64,000 nt of DNA from Hormiphora californensis (Eukaryota; Ctenophora; Tentaculata; Cydippida; Pleurobrachiidae): contig CM035359.1 of the NCBI GenBank assembly GCA_020137815.1, positions 4,110,532 to 4,174,531 of the forward strand. Direction: 5' to 3'. Below are positions 26,945-39,500 of this stretch, in pieces; within the stretch, counting starts at the first letter, position 1, and each line of letters begins with the position of its first letter. The notes beneath the pieces are model-generated. The model made no database searches. It saw only the letters and a list, made by a program, of their open reading frames with translations, and was not told the origin of the DNA. Position numbers and translations under genes: made by a program.

Positions 26945-27110
26945 TGCTTGTAGTCTGTCACACAGGTCTCTATAATAGTAAATTGTTTTTAGTTCAAGCC
27001 CCATTTTTACAGGTCTCTCATCTAGTGAATTGCTTTTGGTTCAGGCCATTTTCACAGGTCTCTATAATAGTGAATTGTTTTTGGTTCAGCTCCATTTTCA
27101 CAGTTGGCTC
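26945..27110 (+). repeat. About 57-bp tandem repeat, three copies
   Basis: Three copies carry CACAGGTCTCT, then TAGTGAATTG, then TTTGGTTCAG and CCATTTT. Confidence 0.8.
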
Positions 27111-27206
27111 ACAATATGATGCAAAAGTTTTCTGTACGATTTCCTAGTATGGCAGCTTGTCTTACAGAGTTGTTATAGGATATAGTCGGTTTGCTAGGTT
27201 ATATAG

Positions 27207-27471
27207 CATGGTTGTAATGAGCTGCATTTCCTAGGTTACCATGGTAATGAGCTGCATTTCCTAGGTTACCATGGTGATGAGCTGCATTTCCTAGGTTACC
27301 ATGGTAATGAGCTGCATTTCCTAAATTACCATGGTAATGAGCTGCATTTCCTAGGTTGCCATGGTAATGAGCTGCATTTCCTAGGTTACCATGGTAATAA
27401 GCTGCATTTCCTAAATTACCATAGTAATGAGCTGCATTTCCTAGGTTACCATGGTAATGAGCTGCATTTGT
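27207..27471 (+). repeat. 30-bp minisatellite, about nine copies, with X-box-like core
   Basis: The unit is GAGCTGCATTTCCTAGGTTA followed by CCATGGTAAT, with few changes. The sequence GTTACCATGGTAAT in most copies is one base from the palindromic X-box bound by RFX transcription factors (GTTACCATGGTAAC). Confidence 0.92.
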
Positions 27472-27484
27472 TGAACTTTTGACA

Positions 27485-27573
27485 GGTTTTCGGTGCCGGG
27501 AGTATACCTTGGTGGATGGGGTATGAACGCTTACAGACTGTTTGATGAGTTCATATTAGAAATGCTTGTTTAG
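27485..27573 (+). other. Exon-like open stretch, unassigned
   Basis: A fair acceptor (GAACTTTTGACAG) is followed by 28 codons, including YLGGWGMNAYRLFDEFILEM, and a TAG stop. The residue mix looks protein-like but resembles nothing I recognise, and a stretch this short can be open by chance. Confidence 0.15.
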
Positions 27574-28365
27574 ATTGTGATGTAAATGGGTTAAAGTTGT
27601 TGATTATCCATGTCTGGCTACATTTTAGCATAATTCATTTTAAGTGTTATAGTAGTTAGGGCGCCGTGAAACATTCTTACAACTTCACGTCTGTATTGGC
27701 CATGCACATATACATATTTCTTAATTGAAAGTTGTTTAAACACCTCATAAAACATGTCATAAAATATAAAATGAAGTTAATGGTTCCTGGAAGAGGCTAA
27801 AATGTCCATGATATAATTGATGCTCCTGAATTATTGGCACCTACAGTCGTGAAAATCCTCGTTTCCACCTATGTTATTGTTGTGAGATCACTAACTATAA
27901 TTGTCACAACGAAATAATACAGCTGTATTTAGGACTATAATCGTCGTAATAAGATTACCAAATGACAACACGCTATTTTTAAAGGGGTTTGAAACTTCTA
28001 AAATCTACAGATCTTCGGTTTTGTGAGAGATTGAGATATCGTATGTATGCTATTGTATATAACATGGCTGTATTTAGTTCATATCGATTTTGCAGTGTCT
28101 TCTTCCAACGCTAATTTTCCGGAAATGACACGTAAAAGCAGTGCAGTTGCATTTCACATTGACACATTTTACTAATTGGCAAGTGCCACCCAATTTTCTT
28201 AATTTTGCCCTTTTTCTCGGAAAAGAGATCGATCACAGCTCTCTGTTCAGTGATCGTATCTCTGGCAATATATCTAGCTGATACCATTAATTGCCAATCA
28301 CCCCTTAATTGTACTCTAATTAACACTCGAAATGCCTTCTTGTCTATATATCTTGTTTTTCAAGT
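27574..28365. other. No gene recognised
   Basis: A+T-rich sequence upstream of the first exon at 28366; may hold its promoter. TATATAT near 28344 is too close to the ATG to be its TATA box. Confidence 0.4.
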
Positions 28366-28638
28366 ATGCTTGATTATCGTCTGACCCCTCCTCCTCCCCC
28401 CACCGGTGGGAAATTGATGGCGTTAGCAAGAAGTCGTTGGGCAGCAGCTACCCTCCAAGTGGCCCAGGAGAACAAGGATGCCAAACCTGATCCATTAGCC
28501 CAGGACAGTGGTGCCAATGGGGCGGATATCTTTAGATCAGTTGTGAGAGCAAAGGTACAGCAGAATCGGTGGGAGAAGTTGCAGAAGAGAATCAGGCGGA
28601 AAATACTGCCATCGGCGTACAACCAACAAGATGATGAT
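28366..28638 (+). CDS. Candidate alternative first exon 1c of the K2P channel
   Basis: Ninety-one codons from ATG to GAT-GAT-GAT, followed by the consensus donor GTGAGT in phase 0. The segment starts MLDYRLTPPPPPTGGKLMAL, has an Ala/Gln-rich helix-like middle, a basic patch WEKLQKRIRRKILP near residues 70-83 and an acidic end (QQDDD). G+C is far above the flanking sequence. There is no membrane segment, so a cytoplasmic N-terminal tail is likely. This is the longest and most convincing of the distal first exons, and its phase fits the M1 exon at 35766. A second in-frame Met near residue 18 could also start. Confidence 0.65.
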
Positions 28639-28788
28639 GTGAGTATACTGCACTATTGATCCCAGGTAAGGGTTTGAACAAATCAATTTGGTTTTGGTAT
28701 TAAACTGCATGTTCACTGTGCCACCCCTTGGACTTTTTGGCTGGGTATTGTCTTCAAAATATTTCTGCTCTACATGATTCTCTCTATG

Positions 28789-29834
<1,046 letters not shown>

Positions 29835-30014
29835 ATGATATCTCTTGCGGATGCAGTTGGCAGTATTTCTAAATACTCAACAAGAGAAGATCAGACGTCT
29901 CCAGATGATGATAATCGGCAGCAGCGGCAGAAACCCCCACCAACAAGGGTCAGAAGGCTTTCCTCGGCTGTCATTGGCTCCATAAAGAGAGTCCGACCAG
30001 AAAATAAAAAAGAG
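29835..30014 (+). CDS. Candidate alternative first exon 1d of the K2P channel
   Basis: Sixty codons from ATG to GAG, followed by the donor GTAAAG in phase 0. The product begins MISLADAVGSISKYSTREDQ, is rich in charged and polar residues, and contains VRRLSSAVIGSIKR, whose RRLS is a canonical protein-kinase-A-type site, before ending ENKKE. It has no membrane segment. Phase and position fit splicing to the K2P M1 exon at 35766. The kinase site is a motif match only; it would be a plausible way to regulate one isoform. Confidence 0.58.
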
Positions 30015-30209
30015 GTAAAGATAGAAAATAGTGGAAATCGGTAACTTTTATTCTAAACTAATCAGATTCCGCATATTTATATGTTCGGACAACAACACTA
30101 TAACTTCCCCTTGATCCTGTCTCACTTTGCTTTCTATGTCACGCTCTCTTTCTTTGTGTTTATGGTACGAATGACCAAGTTCCAGGCAACTTCTTTTGTT
30201 CTCTATATA

Positions 30210-31774
30210 CAGGGTGTCCCATATATTCTCCGGGTCGGTTGGCGAGCTGTCATGCAAAAACGGTGATAGTTGTGTGAAAACAAACTGCGGGAGTGTGCTG
30301 GATTAATTCCTTCCTAACTGATGGCTTTGTTTTAAAATTAAATTTCAAAAGTTCATTTTTCATGAATGAACATTGCTGCCGTTCATTCATGAATTCTGAA
30401 ATATTGTTTACCTTGAGTAAGTAACTTTTCTTTGGCTCGCAATTATCTTTCCAATGAGCACCATAAAACCCAAATTGAAGCAGCAGGTCACATGACAGTT
30501 GAGAAAATGAACATGCATGATTTTGGCTCTTTTTGCGACTTTCAATCGGCTGCATGTCACCGCTACCTTATCTTCAATCTTTTTGAAACTTTGGGTGAAC
30601 ATTGGATAAGCAAAGATCTTTGCTCACAAGAAAAATCAAGGTCAAAACTCAAAGTTCATTTTTAAGTTTTGGTAGTTCATTCCACTCATTCAGGAACCAA
30701 CAACCCTAAAGTGATGAAAAGTGTTGGATTTTGCTTGGTCCATGTCCTGCAATGACAGAGAGGTGTAGTAACGTGTTTCCGAGCTAGTTAGTGGGTGCCA
30801 TGTGATCATGACGATATCTGATTCCTTCGTTGAGCAATAATTAAGGGATTTTCTCGAATTCAAGCATGTGATTTGGGTTTTCTGCGATTGGTATCGTGCA
30901 GCAATGTTAAGAGATCTCATAGCCCCTCGAAAATGATGGTTAGTTCAATGAAATGAGTTGATTTATCAACGAAAATGGTCGTTGAGTTCAATGTGGCATC
31001 GGTTTCAATCTTATTGAGCATAAATCAACTCAATTCATTGAACTTTTCATCATTTTCGAGGTGCTATGAGATCTCTCAAGATTGCTGCACGATACCAATC
31101 GCAGAAGACCCGAATCACATGCTTTAATTTGAGAAAATCTCTTAATTATTGCTCAACGAAGGTGTCAGATATCGTCATGATCACATGGCACCCACTAACT
31201 AGCTCGGAAACACGTTACTACACCTCTCTGTCATTGCAGGACATGGACCAAGCAAAATCCAACACTTTTCATCACTTTAGGGTTGTTGGTTCCTGAATGA
31301 GTGGAATGAACTACCAAAACTTAAAAATGAACTTTGAGTTTTGACCTTGATTTTTCTTGTGAGCAAAGATCTTTGCTTATCCAATGTTCACCCAAAGTTT
31401 CAAAAAGATTGAAGATAAGGTAGCGGTGATACAGCCGATTGAAAGTCGCAAAAAGAGCCAAAATCATGCATGTTCATTTTCTCAACTGTCATGTGACCTG
31501 CTGCTTCAATTTGGGTTTTATGGTGCTCATTGGAAAGATAATTGCGAGCCAAAGAAAAGTTACTTACTCAAGGTAAACAATATTTCAGAATTCATGAATG
31601 AACGGCAGCAATGTTCATTCATGAAAAATGAACTTTTGAAATTTAATTTTAAAACAAAGCCATCAGTTAGGAAGGAATTAATCCAGCACACTCCCGCAGT
31701 TTGTTTTCACACAACTATCACCGTTTTTGCATGACAGCTCGCCAACCGACCCGGAGAATATATGGGACACCCTG
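30210..31774. mobile_element. 1565-bp foldback element, Tc1/mariner-like ends
   Basis: Ends CAGGGTGTCCCA and TGGGACACCCTG are flanked by TA on each side (30208-30209, 31775-31776), the usual target of Tc1/mariner elements. The two halves are inverted copies of about 0.77 kb with scattered substitutions and a small central loop near 31000. Open frames of 76 codons occur in inverted positions in both arms (30690-30920 minus, 31066-31296 plus) and one of 116 codons in the right arm; I recognise no protein and attribute them to the repeat. Confidence 0.85.
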
Positions 31775-31776
31775 TA

Positions 31777-32185
31777 ATATGATCTCTTATTTATGAGCTC
31801 CTTCTTTCATGTTTCACAACTACACATTTTTGAACCATGATCTTCTTCTTTTTCTACTTCTTCTGTCTGAGACGTTCACCACGTAAGCTTTAGACCATGG
31901 ATGGTGAATCACCAGTCTAAAGCTAAATGTCTTAGTTGAATTAGTAACTTTACTTGTTCTATGATCCATCTCTGACTTGTTCAAGTCATCAGATATTAGT
32001 AAAACAAAATTCAACAATCGACGACAAATTTTTGTATACAGAAATTTCATGCTGTTTCACAGCTAGTTAGATGGCGTAGTTTAAGCTGTATTCAAGTGTA
32101 GTTAGTTGGTCGCTGATGACAGCATGGTTACTGGTTATGATGTCATTATCTAATTTACCCTTGTCTACCTGTATACATATATCTC
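31777..32185. other. No gene recognised
   Basis: Putative intron between first exons 1d and 1e, without exon or repeat signals. Confidence 0.4.
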
Positions 32186-32197
32186 TCTGTCTCTCTC

Positions 32198-32275
<78 letters not shown>
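32186..32275 (+). repeat. (CT)n microsatellite
   Basis: About 90 bp of CT, about 0.9 kb upstream of the first exon at 33180. Confidence 0.96.
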
Positions 32276-32277
<2 letters not shown>

Positions 32278-32569
32278 GGTTTTGAAGGTAGCTCTGCTGT
32301 TTGAAAGACCTTTTTGAAAAGGTACTTTTCCTCTTTTTTGCTGTCTAAATATGATTCCTTTGTTCTGTTATAGCTCTCGCTTTATACGTGCCTCTCTGAT
32401 CCCTCTCTCTCACAGTTCTCGGTTGTTTTGCTGCATTTGTACACACGTTCTCTATTACTGGAATACAGAATTCACAGCCGCTATATATTAAGCACATTTG
32501 TTACCCGGCTATTCTTATCACGTTTAATCTTTATACCATATATTGTAGGTTCTGATCATAACACACCGA

Positions 32570-32616
32570 GATCTACTGACTACTAGATCAATGATCAATC
32601 TAGTAGTCAGTAGATC
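32570..32616. repeat. Perfect 19-bp hairpin
   Basis: GATCTACTGACTACTAGAT and its exact inverse complement are separated by nine bases (CAATGATCA). Confidence 0.85.
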
Positions 32617-32819
32617 AATGATCATTGAACTATTATACTTATTATACTGCTTCTACTATGTATTATTATATTGAACTGATATTTTAAGCTCCAGCTTTAA
32701 TGCCCGCATAACCCCAAACGTTTACACCCCGCCTAAAAGTTCCATTACCCACACTACATAAGCTTTAAGGGTTATAATGGCTCTGCACGTGCCCACTCTA
32801 ACAGAACGGATATATTCTA

Positions 32820-32965
32820 TAGAGATAGAAAGATAGGATATTTAAACTATATATAGAAGAGATAGAAAGATAGGATATTTAAACTATAAATAGAAGCTTT
32901 AAACACTTTTTCTGACACTCCCTATAGGGAGTGTCAAAAAAAGTGTTTAAAGCTTCTATTTATAG
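32820..32965. repeat. Tandem duplication followed by an 83-bp near-perfect palindrome
   Basis: A GATAGAAAGATAGGATATTT unit is present twice (about 32824-32895). Overlapping its end, 32883-32965 is an inverted repeat with arms starting CTATAAATAGAAGCTTTAAA and centre CTCCCTATAGGGAG. Confidence 0.85.
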
Positions 32966-33059
32966 CCAATTATAATCTTTACTTTTCACAGTCCTGAGCA
33001 ATATTTGATTATTAGTGTCCTCTCTACACTCTACAGCTTGGTCCTTATATTATATTTCC

Positions 33060-33166
33060 GTGGTATAAGATTCTATCTATCTACGGAGTGCCTGGGCTTG
33101 CCAACGGCAAGCCCACAGGGGACTATCGCAAAGCGATATCGCCGGCACTAGGAGTGGTATAAGATT
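33060..33166 (+). promoter_or_regulatory. 81-bp structured cassette between 13-bp direct repeats, upstream of exon 1e
   Basis: GTGGTATAAGATT occurs at 33060-33072 and 33154-33166. Between them lie 81 bp that can fold as a three-way structure: AGTGCC pairs with GGCACT, enclosing a TGGGCTTGCC/GGCAAGCCCA hairpin and an ATCGC/GCGAT hairpin. The direct repeats look like a target duplication and contain a TATA-like TATAAGA. The 3' copy is too close to the ATG at 33180 to give a leader; the 5' copy would place the cassette within the leader. Confidence 0.5.
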
Positions 33167-33179
33167 GTTCATTATATTT

Positions 33180-33260
33180 ATGGAGCACCGTGGTGGGTCA
33201 TCCAGGATGGAGGACCAGGATCAGGAGGAGAACCCTCGATTTAGGATGGGCGATGATCAG
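33180..33260 (+). CDS. Candidate alternative first exon 1e of the K2P channel
   Basis: Twenty-seven codons from ATG to CAG, followed by the donor GTAATT in phase 0. The product, from MEHRGGSSRMEDQDQEENPR to MGDDQ, is short, polar and acidic. A second in-frame ATG at codon 10 would serve transcripts starting from the nearer TATA-like site. Phase fits the M1 exon 2.5 kb downstream. Shortness makes it less secure than exons 1b and 1c. Confidence 0.5.
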
Positions 33261-33284
33261 GTAATTGGACAAGATTCTTTCAGG

Positions 33285-33367
33285 CCAATGCTCTGACCAC
33301 AGTTCTCGTGCGGTCCGCGATTATTTGAAAGACATGAGAAAAGGGTCAGGCCAATGCTCTGACAGGA
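33285..33367. mobile_element. Short inverted-repeat element, GGCCAATGCTCTGAC family
   Basis: CAGGCCAATGCTCTGACCAC and, 60 bp on, CAGGCCAATGCTCTGACAGG bound a short segment. Related copies are at about 36095-36172 and 57897-57955, and half a copy at 13691. Confidence 0.6.
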
Positions 33368-34074
33368 CAATATATAGAGTCTGTCTTTACATATTCGGAG
33401 TTGGACTCATGTTCCAACTCATATGAACCTAGAACAAGAACATAATATGTATGATAATCGTGCCAAAATTGAATATTTATTCACAGCTCTACAGTTTTAT
33501 GAAAAATCCCAAAATAATAAAATATTATCTTTTTGATCTATCGAGAGAAGACAGAATATAATACATATGGAAAGAAGATACTAAAAAGAAGGAAGATCTT
33601 TACCAGGAAGGCGACATGAAAAGTTATATTGTATTGTCATTTCACGTTGTACATTTTGGCATGACGAAATAACATCTAATACACTATAGTACTCGATCTT
33701 TAATTTATCATGATGTCTTTTACCTAGTCACACATAGTTTGTCGTAAACATGAATCATAGCATACATATGAATCATACCATATTGTATGAAGATGCAGTT
33801 GCTTTGGGACAAAATTCTGCCTAGTCATACGAAAACTCAGGGCTCTATTTATATATGATCGGTATATTCTTTAATTACCCAAATGTTATCTTGGGGATTT
33901 TTTATTATCACATCATGTGCGTCGTGCATAATCTTCAATTATGTCACAGTTGACCACGTGGTATTTATTTTGCCGTTACATCGCAAATCTCCGTGGTAAC
34001 TCTCACAATTCCGATTCCGGAACACCCCGCGATCCGCTCTATGCCGGCAACACCCGGCTCCTCCTCCTAGGGGC
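33368..34074. other. No gene recognised
   Basis: A+T-rich sequence between first exons 1e and 1f, likely promoter-proximal for 1f. Confidence 0.4.
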
Positions 34075-34490
34075 TTCTCGTCCTCTCTCTCTCGAGCTTT
34101 CTTCTCGCCTCTCTCTCTCCTCTCTCGCTCTCTCTCTCTGCTCGCTCTCTCTCTATTTCGATCACCCCTCGTTGCTTTCTATCATTCGAGTATTCCTTTA
34201 AATTCTCTCTCCCTCTCTGTATTTCTACCACTATATTTAACTTTCTCTCCCGTCGGAATACCGAGAATGGAGCTTTCACGCTCACGCTCTCGCTCGCGCG
34301 CGAGCACGCGCCGCTCTCTCTCCACTCTCGCTCTCGCTCTCTCGTCTCACTGCTCTCTCCTCTGCTCACTCTCGCAGCTCCTCTCACCTCAACCTCACTC
34401 TCTCTCACTCTCTCTCTCTCTCTCACTCTCTCTCTATCTCTCTATCTCTCTCTCTCTCTATCTCTCTCTGGATCTCACTCTTCCCAATCC
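34075..34490 (+). repeat. CT-rich promoter-proximal tract
   Basis: Two blocks (about 34081-34215 and 34320-34475) of imperfect CT/CTCACTCT repeats lie directly upstream of the K2P start at 34561. CT/GA tracts are common near animal promoters; a role here is inference. Confidence 0.8.
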
Positions 34491-34560
34491 AACGCACTGT
34501 ATGCAGTAGCGGGGAGAAAGATTGCTCCGCATTTCTTTGTGCTGTGCCCAATTCATAATA

Positions 34561-35364
34561 ATGAGTTTGCCCCGTCACGGCGATCTTCACCAGCAGCAGC
34601 CTATGACTGATGGTGGAGGAGAGTCACGTTGTCATGGAAACGGTCAACATGCCGGACATGAAGGAGGAGGAGGAACGCAGCATGGACCGTGTTGTACCCA
34701 GTGTTGTAACGGTGGTAACCATGGTGTAGATGGTAGCAACCATGGAGGAGTTGGTAACCATGGTAACCGCGGTGGTAACCGTGGTTTAGATAGTGATCCA
34801 CCTAGTTACACCTGGGATTACTTCACCGACACCATCCCACGAAACACTCCCCTGTTATCGGGGTTAGCTGGCGATCTCACCGACTCCCCCTCGGCCCCAG
34901 TTTGTACACCTACCACGCCACTAGGAGCCCACAAGCAGGGATGGAGCAACAACAATCACCCTACACCACCGGTGTCCAGGTCTGGGTATAGCAGCCGGCC
35001 CCCTGTAGTCCCGCCTAGATCTAGACACCGCGGTGATACCTCTGTCACCGCTGCACACCGAGGTAATACCTCTGACACCTCCAGACACCGTGGGGGATAT
35101 CAAGCCCTTTTAGATCAGGATGGATCAAGTCAGGATATCCCGGTAAAATCTGCCATCCGCAGCTCCACAGATGCCGATAGTCAACCTACTGACTCTGCAC
35201 CAGCTGTTGGGGGTTGGGGAGTGGTGCGGAATGAATCAGGTGTCCACCAGAGATCCATTCTCCGTGGTCTTCTCAGCAGAGCGGGGGCAGCCGGGTCTAG
35301 TGGAGCAGCTACCAGGGATAGGCAACGTGATGGCCGAGACGCGGGACACGGCCACGACCCATTG
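34561..35364 (+). CDS. K2P exon 1f: long cytoplasmic N-terminus
   Basis: 268 codons, ending CCA TTG before donor GTATGT, phase 0. The segment is low in hydrophobic residues, with Gly/Asn/His-rich repeats (CCNGGNHG, GNHGNRGGNRG) near residues 45-80, a Pro-rich middle and a His-Arg-Gly repeat (RHRGDTS, HRGNTSDTSRHRG). The Gly-Asn-His part is written by copies of GGTAACCATGG, the same motif seen in nearby noncoding minisatellites. No domain is recognised. Confidence 0.85.
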
Positions 35365-36378
35365 GTATGTGTTTAATTTCATGTTGAGTTGCCTCACAGT
35401 ACACGCTAAATTAATCATTAATCATTTCGGGCTTTGTTCTTTACTAAATATGCAGTTTGTTCTTTATTACAGTTTGTCTTGTCTTTCTTGATACATTTGG
35501 CAGTGTGATCTTCTGTATTAATAGTATATCTGTTATCTCCCACCAGCTGCTTAGAAATAACCGGTCTGTTTATGAGAAAAACTTTAGTAAAATTGGAAAT
35601 CGACTAAACACTAAAATTAAATACAAATTTTGTAGGCCCTGCTATTCCTGAAACCCCATTCCCGTTCATACCATAATCCCATTCCCAAGCACTACCATCT
35701 CCACTCTCCAACCTGACAACAATCAACTTAATTGAACTATTAATTAACAAAATATTTAATTTCAGGGTCGAGGGATGCCTCCAATTTTTGGGTTTTTTGG
35801 AAAAGTAACCGCTAAAGGACGGAAAGCACTCCTCAACTCTATAGTCCTTCTCTTCCTGAATATTGTTTTCATCACAAGTGGAGCTCTTATTATCTCACGG
35901 ATTGAGAATGATTATAATCTAAAGTAAGTATTGAGATTTGTATCTTAGGAAGTATGGAAGATTGGAAGTTGGGCTAAAGTAAGTATGTATTGAGAATTGT
36001 ATCTAAGGAAGTCTGGAAGTAAGACTTAAGTAAGTGTTGATATGTGTCTTTAGGAAACTTTGGGCTAGTTCACAATCGACATGTCCTTGCTGCCAATGCT
36101 CTGACCACAGTTCTGGCGCGCTCCGCGTTATTTGAGAGAAATGAGAATGGGATCAGGCCACGCTCTGACAGTGTCCTTGTCTCATGAGATTTTTGTCTGT
36201 GTTAGAAGAAAATCCACAAATTTAGGAATAGGTTGCCATATAGTTACCTGCCTTGTTATTGTACAACCCCCTCTCTCTAGGCCCTGACCATAGCAAACAT
36301 TTCCTGTGATTCCTCAGAATTACATGAAGTTGCTGACGATACTGAGATTACGTTCCGGGAATATGATCATCGTATTTT

Positions 36379-36444
<66 letters not shown>

Positions 36445-36451
36445 TCTCTCC

Positions 36452-36548
<97 letters not shown>

Positions 36549-39500
36549 GGTCTAAATTGTTCGACTTACTATTAGCTAACAAATTACCAATTTACATCCG
36601 GAATCTTTCCGTAGATTTCTCAACGCATCAAATATTAGCCAGTTAGTTCGACTGTCGAGTCGATTATGTATCTAACCCCGAAGAAAGAAGATTGAACATA
36701 GGAAGAAAAACTCAAATTAGTTAGGGGCAGTAGTCGAGTGACTGGGAAAAAATTTGTGTCAAGCTGATTTCTTCACTAACGTGTCCCAATGGGTCCCCTC
36801 TAGCCCTCCTGAGTTTTTTCAAACTCGGGATGGGGTGCAACATGTTCATTTCCGGGTTTACTTTGTACCTGCATTTCTAGCCTGAGGCCAAAAGCGTAAC
36901 TACTCTTAGGAAAGGAGTAGAGAGATAATCTAGGGTACTAAAGTGATCAGCGTCCTCGCATTAGTGGGGGTAGGTGCCGGAATTAAGTCTCTATCTCATC
37001 TGGTTAATTAGATAATTGGATAATTAGGTTTGCGCATAACCGTTTTTTGGCTATATGGCTATAGCCACTTCGGAATGGTTTAGAGACTTTTCATTGGTGC
37101 CATTTTGTAGGCAATAGCCAAGTTGTGGGGGGTCGACGTCGGACTTTTAAGCTCTATCTTCAACCGTTTAGCCGTTATTTGGCTTTAAGGGTACACCTGG
37201 CGTTTTTCATCATCGAGTGCCCAACCAAATGACTTCACCAGGGTTTAGGTCATACAAAATGGACCTCAAATATGCAATTTTAGCCCTAAAGTCGAATTCA
37301 TATTTTTGCTACAGCCTATTTTCAAAGTGGCGTTTTTTCAATTTTTGTTGGAATTTTTAACCTCAGGACCACTTTTTTTGAGATAGAAACATTAAATTCT
37401 TGAAATTTGAAGAGAATATAAAGGTGAATAAGCCCAAAGAAGGATTTTTGAAATGGAGCTTATTTCTGGCCATGAGAAGGGTTTACTTTTTTGCTTCTTT
37501 GACACGCTGGCTGAGAATGTTCCCATGCTTCATTAGAGATGAAAATCTGGAAATAGTTGCTCAAAACGATTATCTATGTGGCCCAAAAATTTTGGAACTT
37601 TCCCACCAAAGATGTGGTGTACAGAGCTTTTTTTGTGAAACCTGTCTTTTTGAAAAAGAGGGAAATTCCCTGTATCTCAAAAACGGATGATCGTAGAGAC
37701 CTGGGACTAAGCTTAATCGATTCAGAAGGTCCGATTTTGGGGGGGTCTTCTGAGAGACATTTTGCTCCTACTCCAACCGATTTTGCTGTAATTGCAAAAA
37801 ACCAATTCTATGAAAAGGGGAAACAACTCTATTCTAGTAGCCTGCTTCGGGCTGATTTCCCCCTTACTTGCTGATACCTTTTTCGCAATTACAGCAAAAA
37901 CGGTTGGAGTAGGAGCAAAATGTCTCTCAGAAGACCCCCCCAAAATCGGACCTTCTGAATCGATTGAGCTTGGTCCCAGGTCTCTACGATCATCCGTTTT
38001 TGAGATACAGGGAATTTCCCTCTTTTTCAAAAAGACAGGTTTCACAAAAAAAGCTCTGTACACCACATCTTTGGTGGGAAAGTTCCAAAATTTTTGGGCC
38101 ACATAGATAATCGTTTTGAGCAACTATTTCCAGATTTTCATCTCTAATGAAGCATGGGAACATTCTCAGCTAGCGTGTCAAAGAAGCAAAAAAGTAAACC
38201 GTTCTCATGGCCAGAAATAAGCTCCATTTCAAAAATCCTTCTTTGGGCTTATTCACCTTTATATTCTCTTCAAATTCCAAGAATTTAATGTTTCTATCTC
38301 AAAAAAAGTGGTCCTGAGGTTAAAAATTTCAACAAAAATTGAAAAAACGCCACTTTGAAAATAGGCTGTAGCAAAAATATGAATTCGACTTTAGGGCTAA
38401 AATTGCATATTTGAGGTCCATTTTGTATGGCCTAAACCCTGGTGAAGTCATTTGGTTGGGCACTCGATGATGAAAAACGCCAGGTGTACCCTTAAAGATG
38501 CTCAAAATGAGCAAAATACGGTAAAAAGCCCGATTTTAAGCATATTAAAAGCCAAATAACGGCTAAACGGTTGAAGATAGAGCTTAAAAGTCCGACGTCG
38601 ACCCCCCACAACTTGGCTATTGCCTACAAAATGGCACCAATGAAAAGTCTCTAAACCATTCCGAAGTGGCTATAGCCATATAGCCAAAAAACGGTTATGC
38701 GCAAACCTAATTATCCAATTATCTAATTAACCAGATGAGATAGAGACTTAATTCCGGCACCTACCCCCACTAATGCGAGGACGCTGATCACTTTAGTGCC
38801 CTCGATTTTCTCTCTACTCCTTTCCTAAGAGTAGTTACGCTTTTGGCCTCAGGCTGAAAATGCAGGTACAAAGTAAACCCGGAAATGAACATGTTGCACC
38901 CCATCCCGAGTTTGAAAAAACTCAGGAGGGCTAGAGGGGACCCATTGGGACACGTTAGTGAAGAAATCAGCTTGACACAAATTTTTTCCCAGTCAAGGCG
39001 ATATTCGGTGTTAATACCCCTAACTAAATAGAATTATTAAATTTGAATACAAGTCAAAAAGTCAAGTGGTGGGTCTGTCCCAATCACTGGGTTATAAGCC
39101 GGCGGTGCTTATCTTCGATTCATAGCCCTAAGCCACTCCGTACCGAGGTTCTAAACTTACAGTAATTGGGGGCCAGCCCTACGTGCAGGGGATTGTGGCT
39201 TTTCAGCCGAACCAATTTATAGCTCGGTCAACTAAACAGCTTACATTAGATCCCGAACCGAGATTCGAACCCGGGACCTTCTGCATGAGAAGCGAGTCTG
39301 TTACCACGGGGGTTACCCAACTAGAATTTGTACGTGAACAAAGACTCATTACATGGATAAAACATGTTAATTATCACTCAAACCACCCACAGATTTAAGT
39401 TACTGAATGAGACGCTTTTGAAGAAAGACGATCTGAAGTTTTTCCTCGGACATGATCATGACCCTTTTGTGGAATTCCCCTCGCATTTACCTGGACATCA

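Noticed and set aside
37400-38123. Frames of 96-133 codons on both strands
   Set aside because: Mirror images in the two arms of the intron 2 foldback, related to frames in another copy; no known domain.
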